Shown here piece by piece: positions 8,523 through 16,440 of a stretch of DNA of 64,000 nt (positions within the stretch are counted from its first letter, which is position 1; each line of letters begins with the position of its first letter). The DNA comes from CAYFLR01 sp964343805 (GTDB taxonomy: Bacteria; Bdellovibrionota_B; Oligoflexia; CAYFLR01): positions 155,406-219,405 of the forward strand of contig CAYFLR010000003.1 in the NCBI GenBank assembly GCA_964343805.1. The letters are read 5' to 3'. The notes under the pieces were generated by a model. That model searched no databases and was not told the origin of the DNA. It worked only from the letters and a program-made list of their open reading frames with translations. The position numbers and the translations under genes are program-made.

Positions 8523-9445
8523 AGTGTATACACCTTCAACTGTTTTGCCTGTGGATCGAGAATATAAACTTTTCCTTCACTGCTCACCGTCATATCGAGA
8601 TCAAAGGATCCAAAGATTTGTGGCTTGAATTCTGTAGAAGAAGCCAGTATTTTTATCAGCTTCCCGGCGGGATTAAACAGCCGAGACCTTATTTTCCCTT
8701 TCTCTAAAGTGATAAATTGCAGCCCGGATTGGAGGGCAATATGAGTGGGATTGCAGCATCCTAAAAAGGGATTTGTCTTCTTGGGAAGCCAGAGAGAGAT
8801 GTATTTTCCCTTTTTAGAGTAGCGTTCGATTTGATGCTTTCCTGAGTTAACCACCCACACTCCACCTTCACCATCAGGGGCCATTCCCATATATGGGCTG
8901 GGAATACTAAATCCTTCAAATCCCTTGGAAGACCATAATTTATTTCCTTCCATAGTCGTTGCTAGCAGCTCTTTTTTTCCCGCATCGGCAATATAAAGTT
9001 GGTCTTCTGAGCTAATCAAAGTGGTAAAAAAAGAGTTCTCTTGCCCTAGTTTTAACACCCTCTCTTGCCAAGAAGCGGACTCTTTATTTAGGAAAATGAG
9101 GTGCCTGGTGCTTAAGATTATAAGCCTTCGAGAAGATTGTGCAATAAGATCGGTGGGAGGATGAGAGAGGGAAACCTGTTCTTTAATTTGTAGTTTTTTA
9201 TCTAAAGAGTGAACATGGCTTTTTGTGGTTATCCATAGGGTGGAATCAGGATCCAGGGTTATTTTACTGGGCCTTTCAAGGGGTAGATTGAATATCTGGC
9301 CTTGGGGAGTTTGTACCTTTTCTTCTTTGAACTTTTCTGTATTTGCAGGAAGCGTGGATACCTGATGAATGGTGAAATAAAGAATGAGACAAGAGATGGC
9401 AAAGGAGCAACCAAGGAAGAGATATTTAATGAGTTTGGGGTTCAT
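8519..9445 (-). CDS. Membrane-anchored NHL/SMP-30-like beta-propeller protein
   Basis: I start the protein at the ATG at 9445, which shares one base with the preceding stop (TAATG) and has GAGGAAAC upstream; a longer frame to 9550 lies entirely inside the previous gene. An N-terminal transmembrane anchor (KYLFLGCSFAISCLILYF) is followed by strands such as SKITLDPDSTLWITT, GMAPDGEGGVWVVNSGKHQ and VSSEGKVYILDPQAKQLKV, which fit six-bladed NHL/SMP-30-like propellers. It ends with an ATGA overlap with the Fe-S gene. The likely location is the periplasmic side of the inner membrane; the ligand is unknown. Confidence 0.78.
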   Translation of the reverse strand: MNPKLIKYLFLGCSFAISCLILYFTIHQVSTLPANTEKFKEEKVQTPQGQIFNLPLERPSKITLDPDSTLWITTKSHVHSLDKKLQIKEQVSLSHPPTDLIAQSSRRLIILSTRHLIFLNKESASWQERVLKLGQENSFFTTLISSEDQLYIADAGKKELLATTMEGNKLWSSKGFEGFSIPSPYMGMAPDGEGGVWVVNSGKHQIERYSKKGKYISLWLPKKTNPFLGCCNPTHIALQSGLQFITLEKGKIRSRLFNPAGKLIKILASSTEFKPQIFGSFDLDMTVSSEGKVYILDPQAKQLKVYTL

Positions 9446-10932
9446 TAAGGTTTCCTCTTCCATTTTTGATCTGCGGTTAAGTCTATTGCCACCAGGGTTT
9501 CTGCATCTCTTATGACCATAATCCCATCCGCAATAGCGATGGGTCCCCAAGGATCCCCATGAACTAAAATTTTTGCTTGGTCCAAGAGTTGGAGCTCATT
9601 ATTAATAAGCCGCATCATGGAGAGTTGGCCTTTAGGGTCGAGGGTGTAAAACTTATCATCAGCAATGATAAAAGGACATAGGCCAAAGCGCCAAGAGGTA
9701 TCAGCTCTCACCACAAAATCAGTGAGATCTCTGGGATTACTTCCTAAAAATTGGCTCCGCAAAGAACCCGCATCTTTGGGCATCACTCCAAAGAGAATAT
9801 CTTGGTATAAAATGGCAGATTGCTGTTCCATAGAGAGGGCTTGCCTTGGTTTAAACCTTTTACCTGGAATCACTTGAAAACCATTTTGATCTCGAGTGAT
9901 TTGCAAGGTGGTACTGCCCGCTCCATATCCGGCAGTGAGATAGATGGTATCTTCAGCTATTTTCACTGGAGAGGGTGCCACTACTGAGGGTGAAAAATGA
10001 TTACTCTTCCATAGGATCTGACCTTTGTTTTTTTCCTCAGCAGAAACTCCCACCACCCCGCCTAAGGCGGCATAGATATACATTTTAGTGCCTAAAAGGG
10101 TCATGGGCATCACGGAAGAGTGAGACATTTTCCATCCATGGGGATTGGGTGTCTGCCAATTTACTTTTCCGGTAGCTGCATCAAAACCCACCAGCAGAGC
10201 GGAGGGTCCTGCCGGAGCGATAATGGTCTCTCCCTTTTCTAGCAAGGGGCACTGACCGGTGTACCATTGAGGAATTTCGCTTTGATAAGTTTTGACTAAA
10301 TCCACCGACCACTTGAGATCGCCACTTAATCGATCCACCGACATCACTTGACCCAGTGGACCCATAGTTATGATATGATCTTCATCCACCGCTGGAACGG
10401 TGCGAGATCTGCCATGATTTCTTTTAATGTCAATATGGTACCACCTGCGCCAAATCTCTTCTCCGGTGGTTAAAGTAAAACTACGCAACGAGTCCGCTTT
10501 CTCTTTTTCTAAATAGTCGAGAATGTAAACCTTTCCTTTGTAAATCACGGGACCGGCATATCCTTCGCCTAAGGTAGCTTGCCAGAGAATGGGGGGAGTG
10601 TCTTGCCATTTATCAGAAAGTGTTGGACCACCTTTTAAAATGTTGCCCGAGTCAGCTCCTCGAAATTGAGGCCAGGTTCCTTCTAGTGAAAATTGAGGTT
10701 CCGGTTGGAAGCGTTTAAAAAATTCTCCAATGTTCACCTCTGCGGTTTGACCTCGATCCCCTTCTTTTACTCCATCTAATCCGGCAGTGTGTTTGATAAT
10801 TTGCTTGTGGATCGCGGGTTCTCGAGAAAGCCACCAAAGAAGAGAGCCCGCTGCTAATAGTGAGGTTATAAGCGAAGCGAGAAAGGGATAAAAACTGGCG
10901 GCCGTCCACGACGGTGAATTGAATTTATTCAA
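9445..10932 (-). CDS. Membrane-anchored PQQ-like beta-propeller protein
   Basis: A protein of 495 residues with a transmembrane segment at about 14-35 (FYPFLASLITSLLAAGSLLWW) and a PQQ-like propeller beginning TWPQFRGADSGNI. Blade signatures include LTTGEEIWRRWYH, LSGDLKWSVDL and ATGKVNWQTP. The opening W-P-x-F-R-G motif is shared with the propeller gene at 5073-6688, so they are paralogues. The gene sits 12 bases downstream of the preceding propeller gene and overlaps the next by one base. It probably faces the periplasm. No PQQ-dehydrogenase active-site pattern was recognised, so an enzymatic role is not claimed. Confidence 0.85.
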   Translation of the reverse strand: MNKFNSPSWTAASFYPFLASLITSLLAAGSLLWWLSREPAIHKQIIKHTAGLDGVKEGDRGQTAEVNIGEFFKRFQPEPQFSLEGTWPQFRGADSGNILKGGPTLSDKWQDTPPILWQATLGEGYAGPVIYKGKVYILDYLEKEKADSLRSFTLTTGEEIWRRWYHIDIKRNHGRSRTVPAVDEDHIITMGPLGQVMSVDRLSGDLKWSVDLVKTYQSEIPQWYTGQCPLLEKGETIIAPAGPSALLVGFDAATGKVNWQTPNPHGWKMSHSSVMPMTLLGTKMYIYAALGGVVGVSAEEKNKGQILWKSNHFSPSVVAPSPVKIAEDTIYLTAGYGAGSTTLQITRDQNGFQVIPGKRFKPRQALSMEQQSAILYQDILFGVMPKDAGSLRSQFLGSNPRDLTDFVVRADTSWRFGLCPFIIADDKFYTLDPKGQLSMMRLINNELQLLDQAKILVHGDPWGPIAIADGIMVIRDAETLVAIDLTADQKWKRKP

Positions 10933-10944
10933 ATAAAAAACCTA

Positions 10945-12222
10945 TTACTTTTTAGCTCGAATATCAAAAGCCATCAAAGTTTTTCCTCTGCGAAGATAGA
11001 GGATGCCATCACTGATAGTGGGGTGACACCAATGTTGGTTGTTTCCCTTTTTTACTTTAAAAGAGCTGATGATTTTAAACTCCTTAGGGTTGGCCTTTGC
11101 GAGTCCTAAATTTCCCCGTAGCTCTTCATAGATATAGAGCATGCCATCTGCCGAAATAATAGAGCCTTTGCCTCCCCACTTGGTTTCATAACTCTTTTTA
11201 CCAGTAGCAAAATTCACTGCCACCCAGTTTCCTTTTTTATTATTGATCCAATTGGAGCCGTAAAGATAGCCATTCACTAGCACAACATGGCCATGGTGGT
11301 TATCCAGTTCTGGAACCAATTTAAAAACCTTGGCGGATTTCAGGTTGTCTGCCAGATCTAAAAGGAGCCCGCCATGATCATAACCACTGGTAATAAAGAG
11401 TCGGCCATCTTTGAAAATAGGGGTGTTGGTATTAATTTGATGGAGCATCATGCTGTCAAAAAAGCCTGAATCAAAAACCTTTAAGTAGTTAACCTTCCAA
11501 TCGATCTCGCCATTGTCGGGATTCACACCAATGATGTGTTTAGTAATAGCAGTGATAATTTGTCTTTGCCCTTTGTATTTAATTAATAGAGGAGAAACAT
11601 AGGCTCCTCCCTCATCAAGGGTGGGGCTCTGCCAGAGGGTTTTTCCGGTCATACGATCAAGAGCTACCATGGTGGTTTTTTCACCAGCGGGGGTGTAGAT
11701 CAACTTATTATCAAAAACCAGAGGAGATTCTGCTGTCCCCCATCTTCCCGGATCAGCCCCAAAGCTTTTTTCTCCATTCACGGTCCATAAGATTTTTCTT
11801 TTGGTACCATCAATGGCCACTACATCTCCGCCTCCACTGATGACATAGATGTATTTACCGATCACTGTAGGGGTGGTTCGGGATCCTTCATAGCTAGAGG
11901 GGGTGGCTTTTCCATAGTTCAGTGACCACAGCTTTTTGCCCTTTAAATCGAGGACTGTGAGAAATTCGATTTCCCCTTTGACCCCTGAAACATAAATCTT
12001 GCCCTTCACCACTGAGATGCTAGAAAAGCCAATTCCAATATCTTCAAAATGCCAAAGCAGGGCAGGTCCTTTTTTGGGCCAGCTTTTTAGAAGACCGGTT
12101 TCCTGATAAATTCCATCTCGATTCGGTCCTCTCCATTGATGACTATCCGCTGCACTTAACAGATTGATAGAGAAGAGACTTAATAAGATTCCTAAGATTG
12201 TAATTCGCATCTGTGACCCCAT
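10945..12222 (-). CDS. Exported PQQ-like beta-propeller protein (tandem copy B)
   Basis: A cleavable signal peptide (MRITILGILLSLFSINLLSAAD) precedes a propeller opening HQWRGPNRDGIYQETGLL. Conserved stretches include SGYDHGG, NHHGHVVLV, GSNWINNKKGNWVA and NNQHWCHPTISDGILYLRRG. The first ATG (12222) encodes four extra residues; the second (12210) gives a cleaner signal peptide. Neither has a strong ribosome binding site, so the exact start is uncertain. It is plainly a tandem duplicate of the gene at 12224-13457, with only one base between them. The expected location is periplasmic, soluble, within the operon's redox system. Confidence 0.85.
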   Translation of the reverse strand: MGSQMRITILGILLSLFSINLLSAADSHQWRGPNRDGIYQETGLLKSWPKKGPALLWHFEDIGIGFSSISVVKGKIYVSGVKGEIEFLTVLDLKGKKLWSLNYGKATPSSYEGSRTTPTVIGKYIYVISGGGDVVAIDGTKRKILWTVNGEKSFGADPGRWGTAESPLVFDNKLIYTPAGEKTTMVALDRMTGKTLWQSPTLDEGGAYVSPLLIKYKGQRQIITAITKHIIGVNPDNGEIDWKVNYLKVFDSGFFDSMMLHQINTNTPIFKDGRLFITSGYDHGGLLLDLADNLKSAKVFKLVPELDNHHGHVVLVNGYLYGSNWINNKKGNWVAVNFATGKKSYETKWGGKGSIISADGMLYIYEELRGNLGLAKANPKEFKIISSFKVKKGNNQHWCHPTISDGILYLRRGKTLMAFDIRAKK

Positions 12223-12223
12223 T

Positions 12224-13457
12224 TTATTTTTTCAAATTATAGACCATTAAAACTTTTCCCCGTCGTAAATAAAGACGACCGTCACTGATAACGGGATGAC
12301 ACCAGTGTTGGTTGTTTCCTTTTTTTATCTTAAAGGAGCTGACAATTTCTAATCCTTTGGGGGTGGCATAAGCCAGTCCGAGATTACCCCTCAGCTCTTC
12401 ATAAAGATAGAGCATATTATCCGCTGCGATGATGGAGCCTTTTCCACCCCATTTCTTCTCGTATTGGGTTTTCCCGGTTTTCCAATCAATGGCCACCCAG
12501 TTGCCCTTTTTATTGTTGATCCAGTTGGATCCATAAATGGTATTTCCTACTAAAACACTCCCGCCATGATGAGTGTCTAAATCAGGAATGGTGTGAATCA
12601 CTTTAGCACTCTTAAGATTATCGGCCAACTGGAGCATGATTCCGCCATGGTCGTAACCACTGGTCACAAATAGGCGACCATTTCTAAAAAGCGGTGTATT
12701 TGTATTGAGTTGCGCTCTACGGCTTTTTTGCCCCTCATTTAGATAGTTGACTTTCCACTCTATTTTCCCTGTTTGAGGGTGAATGCCTATTATATGAGTG
12801 GCGAGAGCCGTTATGATTTGCTTTTTACCTTTATGAGAAATGAGCAGCGGGGAAACATAGGCAGCCATTTCATTAAGCGAGGGGCTTTGCCAAATCGTTT
12901 TTCCATTATTGNNNNNNNNNNGAAGTTTTAGAACCACCCACACTAAATATCACCTTATCATCATAAACGAGGGGGGATTCTGCTACCCCCCATCCTCCAA
13001 AGTCGGCGCGAAATCTTTCTTCCCCATCCACCTGCCATAACTTTTTACCATTTGTGGCATGGATGGCCGCCAGTTGACCGGATCCGCTAATAATGAAAGC
13101 CTTTCCTTTATAGATTGTAGGTGTGGAACGCGCTCCATCAAAACGGCCACCAAAGTTTTCTCCAAAGGAGGTGGACCAGAGTTTTTGTCCCTTCATGTCA
13201 AGGGCGGTAAGGAATTCGGTGCCGCCCTTCTCTCCGCCAATATAAATCTTTCTATTCACAATGGCAGGGCTCGAGTAGCCATTACCTAAACCTTTTTGGG
13301 TCCATAGGAGTTGAGGTCCACTCGTGGGCCATTTTTTAAGTAGCCCTCTCTCATGGTAAATGCCATCTCGATTCACTCCTCTCCAGCCTGGAATGTCTTC
13401 TGCATAGAGGTGAAAGGAGCTACTAAGGAGAAGGTATATAATTAAAATGAATTTCAT
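12224..13457 (-). CDS. Exported PQQ-like beta-propeller protein (tandem copy A, interrupted by a 10-N gap)
   Basis: Signal peptide MKFILIIYLLLSSSFHLYA precedes a propeller starting IPGWRGVNRDGIYHERGLL. The N-run at 12912-12921 separates IFSVGGSKT from NNGKTIWQSPSLNE. Aligning with copy B (GEKTTMVALDRMTGKTLWQ) shows that 7 residues are missing there, i.e. about 18 bases plus the three bases of split codons, so the gene is probably intact in the organism. The C-terminal half is almost superimposable on copy B (GSNWINNKKGNWVA, NNQHWCHP, YLRRGK). It lies 50 bases downstream of the glycosyltransferase gene and one base upstream of copy B. Confidence 0.85.
12912..12921. other. Assembly gap (10 N)
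   Basis: Run of ten N within a propeller gene. Alignment to the adjacent paralogue predicts 18 missing bases, so the displayed length causes a false frameshift. Confidence 0.95.
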
Positions 13458-13507
13458 ATTTTATTTCCCATTGTAGATTTTGTGTTTCATTTAATAGGGA
13501 TCTCCCA

Positions 13508-14806
13508 TTATATGCAACTAAAACTTGAGCCCTTTGCTCCTTTGTAGATCTCCATTATTTGCTGAGCCATTTCATTCGCTGTAAAAAACTGCTGGGCCGA
13601 ATTATAAGCATCGTTGCTCAAGGACTTTAATTTGTCTTCATTTTTAAGGAGGTTGGAAATGCATTCTGTCAGGGTCTCCTGTTTTTCATCATTCAAGAGA
13701 ATTCCCCCTCCTTTGCTGAGAATTTCAGGATATCCCCCGGTGTTTTGCTGAATAATGGGTACCCCTGATGCCATAGCTTCAATCAGATAGATACCAAAGG
13801 CTTCGGGTACAGAAGTGGGATTGGAAAATAAGGTAATTCTTTGAAAGAACTCAATCTGCTCTTGCCGAGTCTGTTTAGGGAGTAATTTGACTCGATCCTC
13901 CAGCTGATATTTTGAGATCAGCTCTTTTATATATCTAAGATACTGAGGTTCATCTTCACCACCCCAACTGGCGGCCTCTAGATTTATATTGGGATGCTCT
14001 TTAATCAGATCTTTTAGGGTAATGATCAGTTTTGCAAGTCCTCCCCGTGCTCTGAAAGGGGAAAGGTAACCTAGGGTGGGGCTTGTTAAGTCAATTGCAT
14101 TTCTCTTATAAAGATGCAAATCCAGACCAATAGGTACTGTCTTTAGTTGAGAGGAAGAGAGTGAGAGTTTTTCTTGCATGAGATTGGAAAAATAATCACT
14201 CACCGGAACGAAAGTAGTGACATATTTCGCCTGCTCAGCCATGGTTTGCCAAGTCCTTTGCCAATATTCTGTTCTCATGGAATTGATCCAGCTATCTTCA
14301 TCTTGCAGAGAACAGATTACTGGAATTTTTAACCTGGTTGCAATGGGCTTTGCTAACCCTAATAAGAGGGCATTTGAGAGATGAACCACATCTGGCTTTC
14401 CCTCTGTCTTTAACCAATCTACCAGTCTTTTTACCTCTTTTTTTTGACGTCCTTCTTCACCTTGCAGCATAGAAATAGTGAGTTCCTCTAGACCTTTTGC
14501 TTCGGTGGATTGTCCCATTTCCCCTGCGAGCTTAAGTAAGGGGTTTAAATCCCAAAGAGCATCTAAAAAGCGAGGGGTCTTTCTAAAAAATCCACTTTTT
14601 TCTTGCAGGTAAATATTGATGGCTCCAAAAAATACTGGAGCATTGACCTCTAATTCAGCAGGATCTAGGAGTAAAGGAAGGTAAAGGGAAACTGGAACCA
14701 TCTTTACATCGTGGGATTTTAATGCTCCGATGAGTGCTCGATCCCGCCGGCAGTTAGGGCAATCATATTTGCCACCAGCACCGGCTAAAATATGAATGAC
14801 GCGCAT
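13508..14806 (-). CDS. Glycosyltransferase family 4-type protein
   Basis: A protein of 432 residues with the two-domain GT-B layout. The C-terminal half has a nucleotide-sugar motif, PEAFGIYLIEAMASGVPII, with the E-x7-E spacing typical of GT4 enzymes, followed by NTGGYPEIL. The N-terminus, HILAGAGGKYDCPNCRRDRAL, is unusual in carrying a CxxC pair. No membrane segment is evident, so it is probably cytoplasmic or peripherally membrane-bound. It is the first gene of the minus-strand block, 50 bases before the propeller genes, with a possible promoter just upstream. Whether it functionally belongs to the redox operon (for instance by glycosylating an exported partner) or is only co-transcribed is not decided by the sequence. 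Confidence 0.85.
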   Translation of the reverse strand: MRVIHILAGAGGKYDCPNCRRDRALIGALKSHDVKMVPVSLYLPLLLDPAELEVNAPVFFGAINIYLQEKSGFFRKTPRFLDALWDLNPLLKLAGEMGQSTEAKGLEELTISMLQGEEGRQKKEVKRLVDWLKTEGKPDVVHLSNALLLGLAKPIATRLKIPVICSLQDEDSWINSMRTEYWQRTWQTMAEQAKYVTTFVPVSDYFSNLMQEKLSLSSSQLKTVPIGLDLHLYKRNAIDLTSPTLGYLSPFRARGGLAKLIITLKDLIKEHPNINLEAASWGGEDEPQYLRYIKELISKYQLEDRVKLLPKQTRQEQIEFFQRITLFSNPTSVPEAFGIYLIEAMASGVPIIQQNTGGYPEILSKGGGILLNDEKQETLTECISNLLKNEDKLKSLSNDAYNSAQQFFTANEMAQQIMEIYKGAKGSSFSCI

Positions 14807-14837
14807 ATGAGAAATCTCCCTAAGTTAAATTTGGTCT

Positions 14838-14866
14838 ATTGTAGCACTGGCTGGCGGAGTGTTCTA
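14838..14866 (-). promoter_or_regulatory. Possible promoter of the minus-strand redox operon
   Basis: On the minus strand TAGAAC and TACAAT are separated by 17 bases, 32 bases upstream of the glycosyltransferase start. The -10 matches five of six consensus bases but the -35 only three, so this is tentative. Confidence 0.3.
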
Positions 14867-14883
14867 GTAGAGAGATAAATAAG

Positions 14884-14912
14884 TTTAAAAGATGGAGGGG
14901 CTTTTGTATAAT
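14884..14912 (+). promoter_or_regulatory. Possible promoter of the hemerythrin gene
   Basis: TTTAAA and a perfect TATAAT are separated by 17 bases. They lie upstream of an AAGGAGG ribosome binding site at 14933-14939 and the GTG start at 14945. The -10 is convincing; the -35 is weak. Confidence 0.45.
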
Positions 14913-14944
14913 TATGGAACCAATAGTTTAATAAGGAGGTTGGG

Positions 14945-15451
14945 GTGAAAAGATTAAAGTGGAGCTCTAAATTGAGTGTGGGAGTTCCTTCTTTAGATCA
15001 GGAGCACAATCGAATTGTCTCCATTATAAATCAATTAATTGAAAAGATAGCCAAAGAGGATGTGAGAGGTCTGAATACTATCTTGTATGAGCTCCTGGAA
15101 TACAGCCAAGACCATTTTAGGCATGAAGAGAGACTCTTCGTAGAACTAAACTATGAGGGTTACTCAGATCATAAAACAAAACATGAAGAATTTATTACCC
15201 AAATCAAAGACTTTGCTAAGGAGTTTATTTCAACCAAAGAGAGTAAGCAGGTCAAGGAAGAGACCGGGTGTCGAGTGGAGATAACAGAGCAGGGCAGCGA
15301 AGGGAATGGTTCAGTAGAGGATACTGTGAGTAAAGAAAAATTAGCTTTGGCTTCCAATATAGTTAGGTTTTTATTCGATTGGCTTATTAATCATGTGCTA
15401 AACGAGGATAAAAAATACTCCAAATTACTTATTTCTAAAGGGGCTCGCTAA
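14945..15451 (+). CDS. Bacteriohemerythrin with an insertion before the last helix
   Basis: The GTG start follows a strong AAGGAGG. The di-iron ligand set is visible: H21 in DQEH, H57 and E61 in DHFRHEE, H76, H80 in KHEEF, and H150-x4-D155 in the last helix. Hemerythrin-like proteins bind O2 reversibly and are used for oxygen storage, delivery or sensing. Residues about 95-140 form a hydrophilic insertion rich in Lys, Glu, Ser and Gly with one Cys, making it longer (168) than the usual 130-140. There is no membrane or signalling domain, so it is a free cytoplasmic protein. Its 3' end overlaps the convergent membrane-protein gene by 27 bases. Confidence 0.92.
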   Translation: MKRLKWSSKLSVGVPSLDQEHNRIVSIINQLIEKIAKEDVRGLNTILYELLEYSQDHFRHEERLFVELNYEGYSDHKTKHEEFITQIKDFAKEFISTKESKQVKEETGCRVEITEQGSEGNGSVEDTVSKEKLALASNIVRFLFDWLINHVLNEDKKYSKLLISKGAR

Positions 15452-15973
15452 CTTTTTTCCCACCTTATATAAAATCAGAACCCCCGCACTAAATAAAAAA
15501 ACAAATTTAAACAAAGTAAAGTAGGGTCCGAAAGTTATTGCCCATGATGGTTGTGCTGGAAACTGACTAAGAAGGGTGAGTGTGCAAATGTTTTCCCCTA
15601 CATCGAAGAGCGGAGACAGGAATCCAAGAAGGAAAATGTTGTTTTTGTATAGTAAGTGAAGGAGTCCTGTGAGTAAGAGAGGAAACAAAAGAAGTGAAAA
15701 GGGAAGGTCGGCTAGAAGGGTGTATCTGAAATTCAAGTCTCGTCCTTCTGCTCCTATCAAAGTTAAAAGCTCTTTAGCAAAAGTTCCATCCCATGAATAA
15801 AGAGGTGAGTTAAATCCAGCGATGCACTGATCTAGCATTTTAATGCTTTTAATTCCTACGGGTATCTGATTGAGGGTATAGCTGGTAATAAATAGATAAA
15901 TTAATAAAAAAAAACACAAAATGATCCAGAGTTTCGGACTATGATAATTATTTAACCAAGCTTTAGGAATCAT
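15425..15973 (-). CDS. Small polytopic membrane protein of unknown function
   Basis: A protein of 182 residues with about four hydrophobic segments (near residues 15-33, 88-107, 111-127 and 150-168) and a short basic C-terminus. No recognised motif. The start overlaps the arfB stop (ATGA), so the two are probably translated together, and the 3' end overlaps the hemerythrin gene on the other strand. Confidence 0.65.
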   Translation of the reverse strand: MIPKAWLNNYHSPKLWIILCFFLLIYLFITSYTLNQIPVGIKSIKMLDQCIAGFNSPLYSWDGTFAKELLTLIGAEGRDLNFRYTLLADLPFSLLLFPLLLTGLLHLLYKNNIFLLGFLSPLFDVGENICTLTLLSQFPAQPSWAITFGPYFTLFKFVFLFSAGVLILYKVGKKLASPFRNK

Positions 15974-16383
15974 ATTTTTATTGCTCCCCTTTGCTTTTTT
16001 AAAGCACTGCGCTTCTTTTTACTTTCCAGCCTTTTTTCAATAGAACTTTTAGTGGGTTTACTCTTTTTTCGAGGCTTTGGTTTATAAAGCGCTTTTGCTA
16101 TTAAATCAGTAAGACGAGAAACAGCGTCTTGCTTGTTGCGTTCTTGAGTTCTGAATCTTTTTGCCTCAATTATTAAAATATTGGCTTCAGAGATTCGACC
16201 TTTTGCAATTTTATATAATCGTTGTTTGACTGCCTCAGGAAGATCACAATCATTTAAATCATAACGTAGCTGCACAGCTGTGGCTACTTTGTTAACATTT
16301 TGACCTCCAGGTCCTGAAGAGTGGATAAACTGAAATGTGATAACTGATTCATCGATGAAAAGTTCATCATTGATTTTTAGCAT
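15970..16383 (-). CDS. arfB: Alternative ribosome-rescue factor ArfB (peptidyl-tRNA hydrolase)
   Basis: The catalytic GGQ loop is present at residues 26-28 in SSGPGGQNVNKVATAV, the release-factor domain-3 signature. A long basic tail (KPKPRKKSKPTKSSIEKR and onward) matches the ArfB C-terminal extension that enters the empty mRNA channel of stalled ribosomes. At 137 residues the length suits ArfB and lacks the codon-recognition domains of RF1/RF2. I chose the ATG at 16383 (preceded by GAAGG at good spacing) over the ATG at 16410. Confidence 0.93.
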   Translation of the reverse strand: MLKINDELFIDESVITFQFIHSSGPGGQNVNKVATAVQLRYDLNDCDLPEAVKQRLYKIAKGRISEANILIIEAKRFRTQERNKQDAVSRLTDLIAKALYKPKPRKKSKPTKSSIEKRLESKKKRSALKKQRGAIKI

Positions 16384-16402
16384 AGATGCCTTCATCCTAG
16401 AA

Positions 16403-16426
16403 AGTAACACTCTAACTTCTGTTACT
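16403..16426. promoter_or_regulatory. Inverted repeat between divergent genes
   Basis: AGTAACA and TGTTACT flank a 10-base spacer between the arfB and toroid-lipoprotein starts. It may be an operator for either gene; no regulator is implied by the sequence. Confidence 0.3.
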
Positions 16427-16440
16427 ATCAGTTTAATAAA

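Noticed and set aside
9446..9550. N-terminal extension of the NHL propeller
   Set aside because: It lies entirely in the preceding gene and hides the membrane anchor; the TAATG overlap start is better.
522..13457. Calling the propellers PQQ-dependent alcohol or glucose dehydrogenases
   Set aside because: They share only the propeller repeat; no catalytic Asp/Ca site or cytochrome domain was identified.
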